Of a stretch of DNA of 23,505 bases, positions 1 to 7,507 are shown piece after piece. The position numbers were made by a program, and so were the translations under genes. Positions within the stretch are counted from its first letter, which is position 1. Every line of letters begins with the position of its first letter. The notes below the pieces were generated by a model, which was given only the letters and a program-made list of their open reading frames with translations, searched no databases and was not told where the DNA came from. This DNA is from an uncultured Blautia sp. (GTDB lineage: Bacteria; Bacillota; Clostridia; Lachnospirales; Lachnospiraceae). Location: NCBI GenBank assembly GCA_902476765.1, contig CABSEJ010000029.1, positions 1 to 23,505 on the forward strand, written 5' to 3'.

Positions 1-20
1 GCATCGCTGCGCAAAGCGCT

Positions 21-62
21 TTTTATGATATAGGAAAGTGAGAACTTTCCTATATCATAAAA
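21..62. repeat. Perfect 19-bp inverted repeat with GAGA loop
   Basis: Bases 21-39 are the exact reverse complement of 44-62, separated by the tetraloop GAGA (40-43). The arms are AT-rich (they contain ATGATATAGGAAAG). The bases just to the left (GCGC-AAA-GCGC at 9-19, then a T run) look like more of a larger palindromic unit or a small plus-strand terminator cut by the window edge. The right arm overlaps the T tract of the lacI-family terminator. A stem this long and perfect between genes suggests a dispersed palindromic (REP-like) element or a terminator for a convergent gene outside the window. The structure is seen directly; its role is not known. Confidence 0.75.
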
Positions 63-119
63 GCCGCCACATAGAAGCAGCCGGGAAAAGAATCCCTTCC
101 TTTGCTTCCATGTGACGGC
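59..119 (-). terminator. Putative intrinsic terminator of the LacI-family gene
   Basis: On the minus strand, bases 119-103 pair with 79-63 as a 17-bp stem with two G-U wobbles. It is followed by TTTT at 62-59. A small GGGA/TCCC helix (83-86 with 93-96) lies inside the loop. It starts about 30 bases past the stop codon of the LacI-family gene. The U tract is short, so termination may be partial. Confidence 0.6.
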
Positions 120-149
120 CTTTATCAAGCAGGGTTCCTCTCTCTTTCT

Positions 150-1133
150 TCAAAGAGTGGAATCCTTCTCAATAATTTTATATCCCATTTTCAGTTCTTT
201 GCACACCGCCGCTTCCCCTGTTTCCATGATTTCTACCAGCATGGAGGCAGCCTCCATACCGCTGGTTTTATAGTAATAGTGTACAGTCGTAAGCTTGGGA
301 GTTACCAGTCCGGCCAGCGGCGTATCGCCAATACCCGCCACCTGGATTTCTCCGGGAATTGTCTTACCTGCTTCTTTTAAGTAAGCCATGGCTCCCACGG
401 CAATATTATCTGTGGCGCAAAATACAGCGTCTATCCCGGGGACAGCCTCCAGCATCTCCCGCATTTTCTCATACCCGGACTCAACCTGGAACTTAGCCTC
501 CCCAATCTGCCCCGGTTCTAAGAGAATCCTGTGTCTTTTGAGGGCAGCCTCAAAACCTTTTCTCCTGTTCAAGCCTGCCGCCTCATCCTTCTGGGTTACT
601 CCGATAAAGCCCGGCACCTTCCCTTTTTTCAAAAGCAGCTCCGTAATATCTCTGGCCGCATGAAAATCATCATGGTACACACAGGAATATCCCTCCAGCT
701 GCTGGCCCAGGATAACCACAGGAACCTTACATTCTTTCAAAGCCTTCTTGTGTCTGGCCGTAAAAATGGTGGCAATAAACAGAATCCCGTCCACCTGGTT
801 ATCTCTGAACAGACGAAGGTATTTCAGCTCCTCCTCTATGTCATTGTTGGTATTGGCCAGAAGAAGCTGGTACCCCTTCTTTGCCAGCACATCGCTGATT
901 CCGGCCACCATACGGCTTACGGTGTCAGAATTTATCTTGGGAATAATTACCCCCACCAGCCTGGTCTTTTTCGTCCGCAGCATCTGGGCCTGGGCGGAAG
1001 GCTGGTATCCGGTCTGCTCTACCACCTGGCGGATTCTCTCCCTTTTTTCTTCACTGACATAGCCGTCATTTAAATATCTGGAAACCGTGGCTCTGGAAAC
1101 CCCTGCCAGGCGGGCAATTTCATTTATAGTCAC
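150..1133 (-). CDS. LacI-family transcriptional regulator
   Basis: This is a 327-residue LacI/GalR-type repressor, the usual length. Residues 2-22 (TINEIARLAGVSRATVSRYLN) are a textbook LacI helix-turn-helix with hinge after it. Residues about 58-320 form a periplasmic-binding-protein-like effector domain (VGVIIPKINSD; CATDNIAVGAM; VAGIGDTPLAG). The start is GTG, set by an AGGAG 8 bases upstream. It has its own promoter and terminator and sits at the 3' end of the mannoside locus, right after the GH2 beta-mannosidase, so it very likely controls that locus. The effector cannot be named from sequence; a mannoside or a mannose derivative is the natural guess. It could regulate other loci as well. 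Confidence 0.9.
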   Translation of the reverse strand: MTINEIARLAGVSRATVSRYLNDGYVSEEKRERIRQVVEQTGYQPSAQAQMLRTKKTRLVGVIIPKINSDTVSRMVAGISDVLAKKGYQLLLANTNNDIEEELKYLRLFRDNQVDGILFIATIFTARHKKALKECKVPVVILGQQLEGYSCVYHDDFHAARDITELLLKKGKVPGFIGVTQKDEAAGLNRRKGFEAALKRHRILLEPGQIGEAKFQVESGYEKMREMLEAVPGIDAVFCATDNIAVGAMAYLKEAGKTIPGEIQVAGIGDTPLAGLVTPKLTTVHYYYKTSGMEAASMLVEIMETGEAAVCKELKMGYKIIEKDSTL

Positions 1134-1167
1134 TGTACTCTCTCCTTTTGCGCTGATTCCTTTTCCT

Positions 1168-1219
1168 ATTATAGCAAGGAGCCAGGGGAAATGTCATCTT
1201 TTTATTATGACTTTTTATT
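1168..1219 (-). promoter_or_regulatory. Promoter of the LacI-family gene with A/T-rich upstream element
   Basis: On the minus strand, -35 ATGACA (1197-1192), an 18-base spacer and a perfect -10 TATAAT (1173-1168) preceded by an extended TGC. Directly upstream is a 9-base direct repeat AATAAAAAG (1219-1211 and 1206-1198), which resembles an UP element. GTCAT/ATGAC (1211-1207 and 1197-1193, 9 bases apart) form an inverted repeat over the -35 box that could serve autoregulation. Box matches are seen directly; the function is inferred. Confidence 0.7.
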
Positions 1220-1266
1220 CCTGCCAGCAACGAGCCAAGGGGACATGCTTGCATCGGGGTATTTGA

Positions 1267-3708
1267 CTATCTAATATCCCAGACACTGCGAAGCCTGATT
1301 CCTTCCGGTTTTCCCCGGAGTATGGTAACGGTTCTGCTGCCTCCGTTTAAGTCAAAATAATTATCCGACAATACCAGGTCCTGATTTTCGTTTAATATTT
1401 CCACGCTTTTTGCATAGGCTTCCCCGGAAACGGTTATCTGGCTGCCGCTGATTTCCCAGGATAGCCTGGGATTCTGATAACGGAAATATTTAGGGTAAGA
1501 GAAGAGAACGGTTCCCTGGGAAATAATATTCTCCCCTTCCCAGGCCTCATAGCTTACATATTCCTCAAACACATTGACCTGGGGAAGCTCTGTTTTATCC
1601 AGCCATACACTGGTAAAGGCCGGAACCCGGATTTCCTGCTCCTCTTCCCTGAGAATACGGGCTCCGGCGTCTCTCAGGCACCACCGTACCCGGATATTTC
1701 TGTCCCGGAAAGTCTCGTTGGCCACATTTAAATGGATAGATTTTTCAAAGGTAAAATGCTGCCGGTTCATATTGGCCTCCTGGGTCATCCAGCTTTCCTC
1801 CTGGCAGGAAATCATCACCGGAGCAAAAAAGCGTTTGGCATAATAGTGCAGCGCCTTCCATCTTCCCTCATAATCAACGGAGGACCAGGAAATCACAGGC
1901 CAGCAGTCATTTAACTGCCAGTATACAGCTCCCATACACCGGCCTCTGTTTCTCCTGAAATGCTCCACCCCATAGCGGATAGCATCTGCCTGCAAAAGCT
2001 GGGAAGCATAAATCACCCGGTCAAAATCCCCTGGATACCGGTAGGTCTGCTGCATGTAATTCATAATCTTTCCGTTTGCTCCATAGTTTCTCTGATGCTT
2101 TTCCATGATATAGGAAAACAGGTTGAAATCCTCCGGCCTGTCTGTGACAGTTTCCAGTGTTTTCTTCTGAGGCAGAGCCTGGAAACCAAACTCTGAGGCA
2201 TAGCGGAAGAAATATTTCCGGTACTCAGAGAAAGGACGGTTTCCGTGCCACACCTGCCAATAATGCACGTCTCCCCTGTCCGGGTCGTTAGGCTTGTCAA
2301 AGGAACCTCCTGAGGAAGGACTGGCCGGCCAGTAAAAGGTATCCGGGTCATACTCCCTTAAAATTTCCGGGAAAATCCTTTCGTACATGAAAAGGTAATC
2401 CCGCACCTCCGTGTATTTTGTCACCCAGCACCGCTCATCCACAAACATCTCCATCTCATTGTTTCCGCACCACAGAGCCAGGCATGCATGGTGGCGGATT
2501 CGTTTCACATTTTCAATCAGCTCCTGGCGGATATTCTCTTCGAATTCCGGAGTCAGCTCATACACAGAACAGGCAAACATAAAGTCCTGCCACACCGCCA
2601 GTCCCAGTTCGTCGCAAATATCATAAAACCAGTCATCCGGATAAAGTCCTCCGCCCCAAACCCGGATTACATTGAAATGAGCCGCTTTACAGTCTTCCAG
2701 AAGTCTGCGGGTTTTCTCCCGGCTTCTTCTGCCCAGAAGATGCTCCTCCGGAATATAATCTGCCCCCATGGCGAAGAAATCCTGTCCGTTGATTTCATGG
2801 GCAAAGCTCTCTCCCCACTTGTCCTTCTCCCGTTTCATCCTCATGGAGCGCAGACCGATTCTTCTCTCCCATCTGTCTTCCTCCTGCCCCTGTCTGTAAA
2901 GAATGGCCGTAACCTTGTACAGAGGCTGTTCTCCCAATCCGTTTACCCACCAGAGCCTGGGGTTTTCAATCCGAAGTTCTCCTTTTCCCTGGACTAAAAC
3001 CACCTTCCCAAGTGTCTCTCCCTCCGGCTGGTTTACCCGGACTTCCAACTCATAGTCTCCCCCCGGCTCTAAGGCACAGTCTGCATGAAATTCCAAGGTA
3101 CAAACATTTTCCCGGTGTTTCTGGCGGATATGAAAATCCAGAATTCTGCCCTGTCCTGCATAGCACAGATACACCGGGCGGAAAATCCCTCCGTCCGGCA
3201 GATGGGCGCCCCAGTCCCATCCAAACATATAATGGGCTTTCCGAAGATGCATAAAGCCCTCATAAGTATCCTCGTTTCCATGAGTCCCGTACTTTTCATG
3301 GGCCTTGGCAATATACGCTAAAGGAGAGTGAAACAGTACCCGAAGCACATTCTCCTCCCCTTCCTTCAGCAGCTCTTTTACCTGGTATTCCCAGCTTCTG
3401 TGCATATTGCAGGCGGCTCCCAGAAACTGTCCGTTTAAGAATACCTCCGCCAGGGTATCCAGGCCTTCAAACTGCAGAAATACATCCCCCCACTCCTTTG
3501 TGGACTCCGGCCGGAAGATACATCTGTACTCATAATCCTTCTCCATCAGGGCACAGCAGGCATCCTCGTTATCCCTCCAATAGGGGTCCTCCATTTTTCC
3601 GTTCCGCAGCAAATCTGTGTATACGCTGCCCCATACCTGTGCTTCCTGCCAGTTTTCCTCTCCCACTGCCCGCATCTGCCAGCCTTCTTTTAATTCCAGT
3701 CTCTTCAT
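1267..3708 (-). CDS. GH2 beta-mannosidase (cytoplasmic)
   Basis: Glycoside hydrolase family 2 enzyme of the beta-mannosidase subgroup, predicted to release mannose from Man-beta-1,4-linked ends such as Man-beta-1,4-GlcNAc. With the ATG at 3708 (GGAGG six bases upstream; an ATG at 3714 abuts the Shine-Dalgarno and is unlikely) it has 813 residues. The N-terminal sugar-binding fold includes GWDWGAHLPDGGIFRPV (about 163-179), typical of GH2 mannosidases. The acid/base is Glu418 in WCGNNE, and the nucleophile is Glu506 in ASEFGFQ. There is no signal peptide, so it acts on imported oligosaccharide. It follows the solute-binding protein after 79 bases and is probably co-transcribed with the transporter. 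GH2 beta-galactosidase or glucuronidase is less likely given the NNE and SEFGFQ contexts. Confidence 0.9.
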   Translation of the reverse strand: MKRLELKEGWQMRAVGEENWQEAQVWGSVYTDLLRNGKMEDPYWRDNEDACCALMEKDYEYRCIFRPESTKEWGDVFLQFEGLDTLAEVFLNGQFLGAACNMHRSWEYQVKELLKEGEENVLRVLFHSPLAYIAKAHEKYGTHGNEDTYEGFMHLRKAHYMFGWDWGAHLPDGGIFRPVYLCYAGQGRILDFHIRQKHRENVCTLEFHADCALEPGGDYELEVRVNQPEGETLGKVVLVQGKGELRIENPRLWWVNGLGEQPLYKVTAILYRQGQEEDRWERRIGLRSMRMKREKDKWGESFAHEINGQDFFAMGADYIPEEHLLGRRSREKTRRLLEDCKAAHFNVIRVWGGGLYPDDWFYDICDELGLAVWQDFMFACSVYELTPEFEENIRQELIENVKRIRHHACLALWCGNNEMEMFVDERCWVTKYTEVRDYLFMYERIFPEILREYDPDTFYWPASPSSGGSFDKPNDPDRGDVHYWQVWHGNRPFSEYRKYFFRYASEFGFQALPQKKTLETVTDRPEDFNLFSYIMEKHQRNYGANGKIMNYMQQTYRYPGDFDRVIYASQLLQADAIRYGVEHFRRNRGRCMGAVYWQLNDCWPVISWSSVDYEGRWKALHYYAKRFFAPVMISCQEESWMTQEANMNRQHFTFEKSIHLNVANETFRDRNIRVRWCLRDAGARILREEEQEIRVPAFTSVWLDKTELPQVNVFEEYVSYEAWEGENIISQGTVLFSYPKYFRYQNPRLSWEISGSQITVSGEAYAKSVEILNENQDLVLSDNYFDLNGGSRTVTILRGKPEGIRLRSVWDIR

Positions 3709-3732
3709 ATCCATCCTCCATAAACGCCTTCA

Positions 3733-3777
3733 GGCCGTCCCAGGAAGTCCTTCTGCTTCTGTCTTCCTGGGGCAGCC
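3733..3777 (-). promoter_or_regulatory. Intercistronic hairpin between binding protein and GH2 gene
   Basis: CCCAGGAAG (3739-3747) pairs perfectly with CTTCCTGGG (3763-3771), and the stem extends with gaps to 3733/3777. No U tract follows on the minus strand, so it does not look like a full terminator. Hairpins here commonly protect the upstream binding-protein message from 3' decay, giving more binding protein than downstream enzyme. That role is inferred. Confidence 0.5.
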
Positions 3778-3787
3778 TTATTAAAAA

Positions 3788-5284
3788 TTATTTATCTGCT
3801 TTCCACTGGTCAATCTGTTTCTGCATTTCATCGATTACATCCTGTATTCCCGTTGCCTCCAGCTTCTTCAAAAGCTGAGGAAGGTATTCCTCCGGGTCAA
3901 CGCTTCCTGTATACAGAGATTTTCCAAACTCATCCAAAACATTACGGAAACCAGCCACCTGAGTAGCCACCGGCTCTAAATCAAAATCAAATCCAAAGGA
4001 AGGTGCTTCCTGAGAGGCGTCGTTAAACTCCTTAAAGGTAGCCCATTTATCCAGAGGCTCGTTGTCCATTACATAAGTATTGAACAGGCCGCCCTGTACC
4101 CAGTAGGGTGCAGAATAATCCTTCTGTTTCTCTGGATTCAGCTTTGCCTTGTACTCATAAATATAGGGCTTTCCTTCTGCCTCCTGAACCTCCTGGCTGT
4201 CTGGCTCCACTTTATCCCAGTGAACGCCCTCGATACCATAATTCAGAGTGTTTCTCAGCTCCTGGTCTGTGTTGATAAGGTTTAAAAGCTCCATAGCTTT
4301 CTCCGGATGCTGGGAGTTTTTATTGATGGCTGTCAAAGCTCCTCGTGCAGAAGCATTGGTAATCTGTGTATCCATAATCTGGGTTGCCACTACCTCATAG
4401 CCTAAATCCTTGCCCCAGGTCAGCTCTGCATAAGGCTGTCCGTCGCCCTTTGTCACAAACCGTTTTACGGATTTGTCATCAGAAGCAGTAGCCGCATCCT
4501 TGTTGATATAGCCGGCCAGATAATATTTTCTCATAGTATCCAGTGTTTCCTGCATTTTCTCTGTCTCAAACACATTCTTTACGGTCAAAGTTTCATCCCC
4601 GTACTCAATACCAATGGGGTCCTGAATCTTGTCCATATAGGTAGGCGCAGAATAGTCTTTTGTCAGATACATAGGAACCACATCCGGCTCATTCTCTTTA
4701 ATCAGCTTTAAGTAAGGCTCCAAATCCTCCAGGCTGTGAATATCCTGGTATGGAATATTATATTTGTCTACATACTCCTTGGTGAAAACCCACATAGGGC
4801 AGCTTCCCATTTCCTTCTCACTGGGGACGCCATAGGTCTTTCCGCCTACCTTAGCTGCTTCCCAGAAACGAGGGTCAATCAGGTCATACATTTCTTTTCC
4901 CTGGTCAGCAAGCAGGTCGTCCAGCTCCAGGAAGGCGCCCTTCTGAGCGTTCTGCAGATAGTCGTTTGCCCAGGAGCAGGTAAAGCACAAATCCCACTGG
5001 TCTCCTGTATTGATAACAACCTGCATTTTCTGGTTGTAATCTCCCCAGCCTACTTTAATCACATTCAGCTTAACTCCGATTTTCTCTGCCAGGTATTCAT
5101 TTACTGCCTCAAACACCTGTTCATCGTCGGCCTGGGCGTCGCCTACCTGATACCAGGTAAGCTCCACAATCTCTTCGCCCTTTTCATTTGTCTCGGTCTT
5201 ACCGCCGCAGCCGGCCAGCATTCCCACAGAAAGGGCTGCTGCCATACCAAGAGCCAGGGCTCTTTTCGCATATTTCAATTTCAT
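3788..5284 (-). CDS. ABC transporter solute-binding lipoprotein (CUT1, oligosaccharide)
   Basis: Extracellular lipid-anchored binding protein that would capture the oligosaccharide for the adjacent permeases. From the ATG at 5284 (AGGAGG eight bases upstream; the earlier ATG at 5305 has no site) it has 498 residues. The lipoprotein signal peptide has a basic start (MKLKYAKR), a hydrophobic core and the lipobox LAGC with Cys26. The C-terminal region (EAPSFGFDFDLEPVATQVAGFRNVLDEF...) matches the DUF3502 type found in LplA-like binding proteins for complex glycans. It lies 34 bases after the second permease. The S. pneumoniae N-glycan system uses the same gene arrangement with GH38 and GH125 partners, from family knowledge. 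The substrate is inferred from the enzymes beside it. Confidence 0.9.
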   Translation of the reverse strand: MKLKYAKRALALGMAAALSVGMLAGCGGKTETNEKGEEIVELTWYQVGDAQADDEQVFEAVNEYLAEKIGVKLNVIKVGWGDYNQKMQVVINTGDQWDLCFTCSWANDYLQNAQKGAFLELDDLLADQGKEMYDLIDPRFWEAAKVGGKTYGVPSEKEMGSCPMWVFTKEYVDKYNIPYQDIHSLEDLEPYLKLIKENEPDVVPMYLTKDYSAPTYMDKIQDPIGIEYGDETLTVKNVFETEKMQETLDTMRKYYLAGYINKDAATASDDKSVKRFVTKGDGQPYAELTWGKDLGYEVVATQIMDTQITNASARGALTAINKNSQHPEKAMELLNLINTDQELRNTLNYGIEGVHWDKVEPDSQEVQEAEGKPYIYEYKAKLNPEKQKDYSAPYWVQGGLFNTYVMDNEPLDKWATFKEFNDASQEAPSFGFDFDLEPVATQVAGFRNVLDEFGKSLYTGSVDPEEYLPQLLKKLEATGIQDVIDEMQKQIDQWKADK

Positions 5285-5318
5285 GGAAAAATCCTCCTCT
5301 TTCATTATACATGATTTT

Positions 5319-6293
5319 TTATTCTTTTACCGCACCAATGGTCAATCCGTTTACAAAATATCTCTGGAAGAACGGATATGCAAATATAATCGGCAGGGTG
5401 GAAATCACCACAATAGCCATCTTAATGGTCTCCTTAGGCAGATTGGCCGCCGCCTGTATTCCATCCACACCCATCATAGACTTATTACTTGCCAGCCAGT
5501 CAATGGAATTCTGAATCTGCATCAGCAGGAACTGAAGGGGAATCCAGTTCTTGTCGTCCATGTACATCAGAGCATTGAACCAGTCGTTCCAATAGCCCAG
5601 GGTAAGGAAAAGTCCGATAGTGGCCAGTCCCGGCATAGCCATGGGAATAACAATCTTGAAAAACAGCCTCCACTCAGACGCTCCGTCAATCTTAGCGGAT
5701 TCCACCACAGAATCCGGGATACTGGTCTTAAAAAAGGTACGCAGTACGATTACATTAAAAGAGTTCATACACAGAGGCAGTATCAGGGCCCACACACTGT
5801 TCTTCAGCATCAGCACCTTGGTCACAATCAGGTAATTGGCAATCATACCGCCGGAAAACAGCATGGGCACTGTAATCACCTTGGTAAAGAAGGAACGGAA
5901 AGCATAAGTCTTTCTGGAAAGAGCATATGCATAAGTTCCTGTCAGCAAAAGTCCGATAATGGTTCCCACCACAGTAACCAGAATGGTAACTCCGTAGCTT
6001 CTTAAAATACTTTCTCCTGCGCTTACAATATATTCATAAGCATACAGGCTCCATTTCTCCGGTATAAACCGGTAACCGTTCATGGTCAGGGACTGCTCGT
6101 CCGTAAAAGAAATAATAATAACAAAAATAAAAGGTATCACGCTCAAAAGAGATAAGATAGATAAGATTACATTAAACAACACATTGGTAGACTTTTTAAT
6201 TTTGTTATATTCACACTGCTCATCTTCCAGCTGTTTCACTTTTTTCTCTCTTGCTCGCTCCTTCCTGCGCAAGTTCCAATCAGAAACTGACAT
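5319..6293 (-). CDS. ABC sugar permease, YtcP/MalG-like
   Basis: Inner-membrane permease of a CUT1 carbohydrate importer, 324 residues, starting at ATG 6293 with an AAGGAG-type site upstream. About six membrane helices are visible (first at about 38-62). The conserved EAA loop is at residues 198-217 (ESAKIDGASEWRLFFKIVIP), which docks the ATPase. The tail (PIIFAYPFFQRYFVNGLTIGAVKE) is typical of the YtcP group. The first 35 residues are strongly charged and look cytoplasmic. It sits between the LplB-like permease (19-base gap) and the binding protein. No ATPase gene accompanies it. Confidence 0.92.
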   Translation of the reverse strand: MSVSDWNLRRKERAREKKVKQLEDEQCEYNKIKKSTNVLFNVILSILSLLSVIPFIFVIIISFTDEQSLTMNGYRFIPEKWSLYAYEYIVSAGESILRSYGVTILVTVVGTIIGLLLTGTYAYALSRKTYAFRSFFTKVITVPMLFSGGMIANYLIVTKVLMLKNSVWALILPLCMNSFNVIVLRTFFKTSIPDSVVESAKIDGASEWRLFFKIVIPMAMPGLATIGLFLTLGYWNDWFNALMYMDDKNWIPLQFLLMQIQNSIDWLASNKSMMGVDGIQAAANLPKETIKMAIVVISTLPIIFAYPFFQRYFVNGLTIGAVKE

Positions 6294-6312
6294 TTTCTAT
6301 CCATCTCCTTTC

Positions 6313-7263
6313 CTAGAATAATGCGTTTTCGTTGTCTATCTTAGACACAATCTTATTGGCAATCATAATCAGGACAAAGCCTACGGTTGACTGGAATAAT
6401 GCCGCCGCAGAGCTCATACCGATTTCTCCGTTGGTCTGCAATGCCCGGAAAATGTAAGTATCCAAAACATTTGTCACCGGATACAGAGGGCCGGAATTCA
6501 TAGGAAGCTGGTAAAACAGTCCGAAATCCGCCTTGAAAATACCTCCCACAGCCATAATCAGCAAAATAGTGATAACCGGCTTTAACAGGGGAAGGGTTAT
6601 GTATTTTATCTGCTGCCATTTTGTGGCTCCGTCCAAAACCGCAGCTTCGTAGTATGTCTTATTGATACCGCAGATGGACGCCAGGTAAACTACAGTGTTA
6701 TAGCCCACACCCTTCCACTGGCTCATGAAAATAATGATAAAGGGCCAAAAGCCTTTCTCTGTATACCAGGAAATTCCCTCATGTCCAAACTGCTGCAAAA
6801 CTGCGTTAAAATATCCCTTTTCCGGATTTAAGAACGCATATACACAATAGCTGACTACAACCCAGGATAAAAAGTAGGGTAAAAACATAGAGCTTTGGTA
6901 AATTTTTGCCATTCCCTTGTTTCTCAGTTCATTTAACAATAAAGCCACGATTACAGGAAGTACAACGCCTAAAATGATGAAGGTTGCATTGTACAAAACC
7001 GTATTTCGAAGAATAATCCATGCGTCGCCGCTGCTGAAGAGGAATTTAAAGTTGTCCAGACCCACGAATTTACTGGAAATCAGGCTTTCAAAAAAGTTTC
7101 CGGACAAACGGTACTGCTTAAACGCTACCAGAATACCAAACAGAGGCAGGTACGCAAACAGCAGGAACCAGATAGCTCCAGGGGCGCTCAGGACAAGCAG
7201 CTCCTTGTTTGTCTTCAGGCGTGTGAAAAATCCCACTTTTTTCGCCTTTTCTTCTCTTTTCAC
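6313..7263 (-). CDS. ABC sugar permease, LplB/MalF-like
   Basis: Partner permease of the CUT1 importer and first gene of the transporter operon. I place the start at GTG 7263, seven bases after a perfect AGGAGG, giving 316 residues. The upstream in-frame GTG at 7287 would put that ribosome site inside the gene. About six membrane helices are present (first at about 22-48), with the EAA loop at residues 206-226 (EAAVLDGATKWQQIKYITLP). The N-terminal LSAPGAIWFLLFAYLPLFGI segment is typical of LplB. Expression probably depends on the promoter region 7334-7396, which carries the shared motif and a palindrome. Confidence 0.92.
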   Translation of the reverse strand: MKREEKAKKVGFFTRLKTNKELLVLSAPGAIWFLLFAYLPLFGILVAFKQYRLSGNFFESLISSKFVGLDNFKFLFSSGDAWIILRNTVLYNATFIILGVVLPVIVALLLNELRNKGMAKIYQSSMFLPYFLSWVVVSYCVYAFLNPEKGYFNAVLQQFGHEGISWYTEKGFWPFIIIFMSQWKGVGYNTVVYLASICGINKTYYEAAVLDGATKWQQIKYITLPLLKPVITILLIMAVGGIFKADFGLFYQLPMNSGPLYPVTNVLDTYIFRALQTNGEIGMSSAAALFQSTVGFVLIMIANKIVSKIDNENALF

Positions 7264-7333
7264 TTCATAACCTCCTTTTCTTGGCACCTTCTATAACCGC
7301 CGGCTTCTTATAGGTGCTTTGTTGACATCTATA

Positions 7334-7362
7334 ACTATATCGGAAAAGTTACACAAATCCTA
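7334..7362 (-). promoter_or_regulatory. Likely promoter of the transporter operon
   Basis: The best -10 is TATAGT (7339-7334 on the minus strand). At 17 bases upstream the -35 position (7362-7357) reads TAGGAT, a poor match, as expected for an activator-dependent promoter. An alternative is TTGTGT (7356-7351) with 17 bases to TATAGA (7333-7328). The first choice puts the shared activator motif at the same distance from the -10 as in the GH38 promoter, which is why I prefer it. Confidence 0.5.
7350..7362 (-). promoter_or_regulatory. Degenerate second copy of the shared motif
   Basis: The minus strand reads TAGGATTTGTGTA here, matching the shared motif TAGAATTTGTACA in 10 of 13 positions. It lies in direct orientation 34 bases downstream of the perfect copy, about three helical turns, and overlaps the inferred -35. 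Direct-repeat sites reaching the -35 are typical for AraC-type activators. Confidence 0.45.
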
Positions 7363-7365
7363 GTC

Positions 7366-7382
7366 GAAAACTTTCAGTTTTC
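7366..7382. promoter_or_regulatory. Perfect palindrome, candidate operator
   Basis: GAAAACT-TTC-AGTTTTC is a perfect 7-3-7 inverted repeat lying between the shared motif (7384-7396) and the inferred promoter boxes of the transporter operon. Its position suits a repressor site. The LacI-family regulator encoded in the same locus is the obvious candidate, though the odd 3-base centre without a central CG is not a classic LacI-family operator. Confidence 0.45.
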
Positions 7383-7383
7383 T

Positions 7384-7396
7384 TGTACAAATTCTA
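7384..7396 (-). promoter_or_regulatory. Shared 13-base motif upstream of the transporter operon
   Basis: The minus strand reads TAGAATTTGTACA, identical over all 13 bases to 14747-14735 upstream of the GH38 gene. In both places its first base is 57 bases upstream of the first base of the best -10 hexamer. It is the strongest candidate for the binding site of the AraC-type response regulator encoded between the two operons. Identity and spacing are seen; the regulator assignment is inferred. Confidence 0.65.
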
Positions 7397-7401
7397 GTGG
7401 A

Positions 7402-7483
7402 CAAAATAAAAAATATGGACAAATCCCACATGAAAAATTGCAAAAAAACTGAAATTTTTCCACTTGCAGAATCTGTCCATATT
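7402..7483 (-). terminator. Long hairpin terminator after the response regulator gene
   Basis: On the minus strand, AATATGGACA (7483-7474) pairs with TGTCCATATT (7421-7412). Inside it GAAAAATT (7460-7453) pairs with AATTTTTC (7439-7432). The stretch between them pairs with several G-U wobbles and a small bulge, so about 27 pairs close a 13-base loop. TTTTATTTT follows (7411-7403). It starts 24 bases past the response regulator stop codon and separates the regulator operon from the transporter promoter. Confidence 0.65.
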
Positions 7484-7507
7484 GGTGAAAGCCAGGCCTA
7501 AACGGCA

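Noticed and set aside
3733..3777. Hairpin after the binding-protein gene as a terminator
   Set aside because: No U tract follows on the minus strand, and the GH2 gene downstream has a good ribosome site but no promoter of its own that I can see; kept only as an intercistronic hairpin.
7398..7423. Two TGGACAAA copies as further activator half-sites
   Set aside because: They belong to the terminator hairpin arm and its flank, and resemble the 13-base motif only in the ACAAA core.
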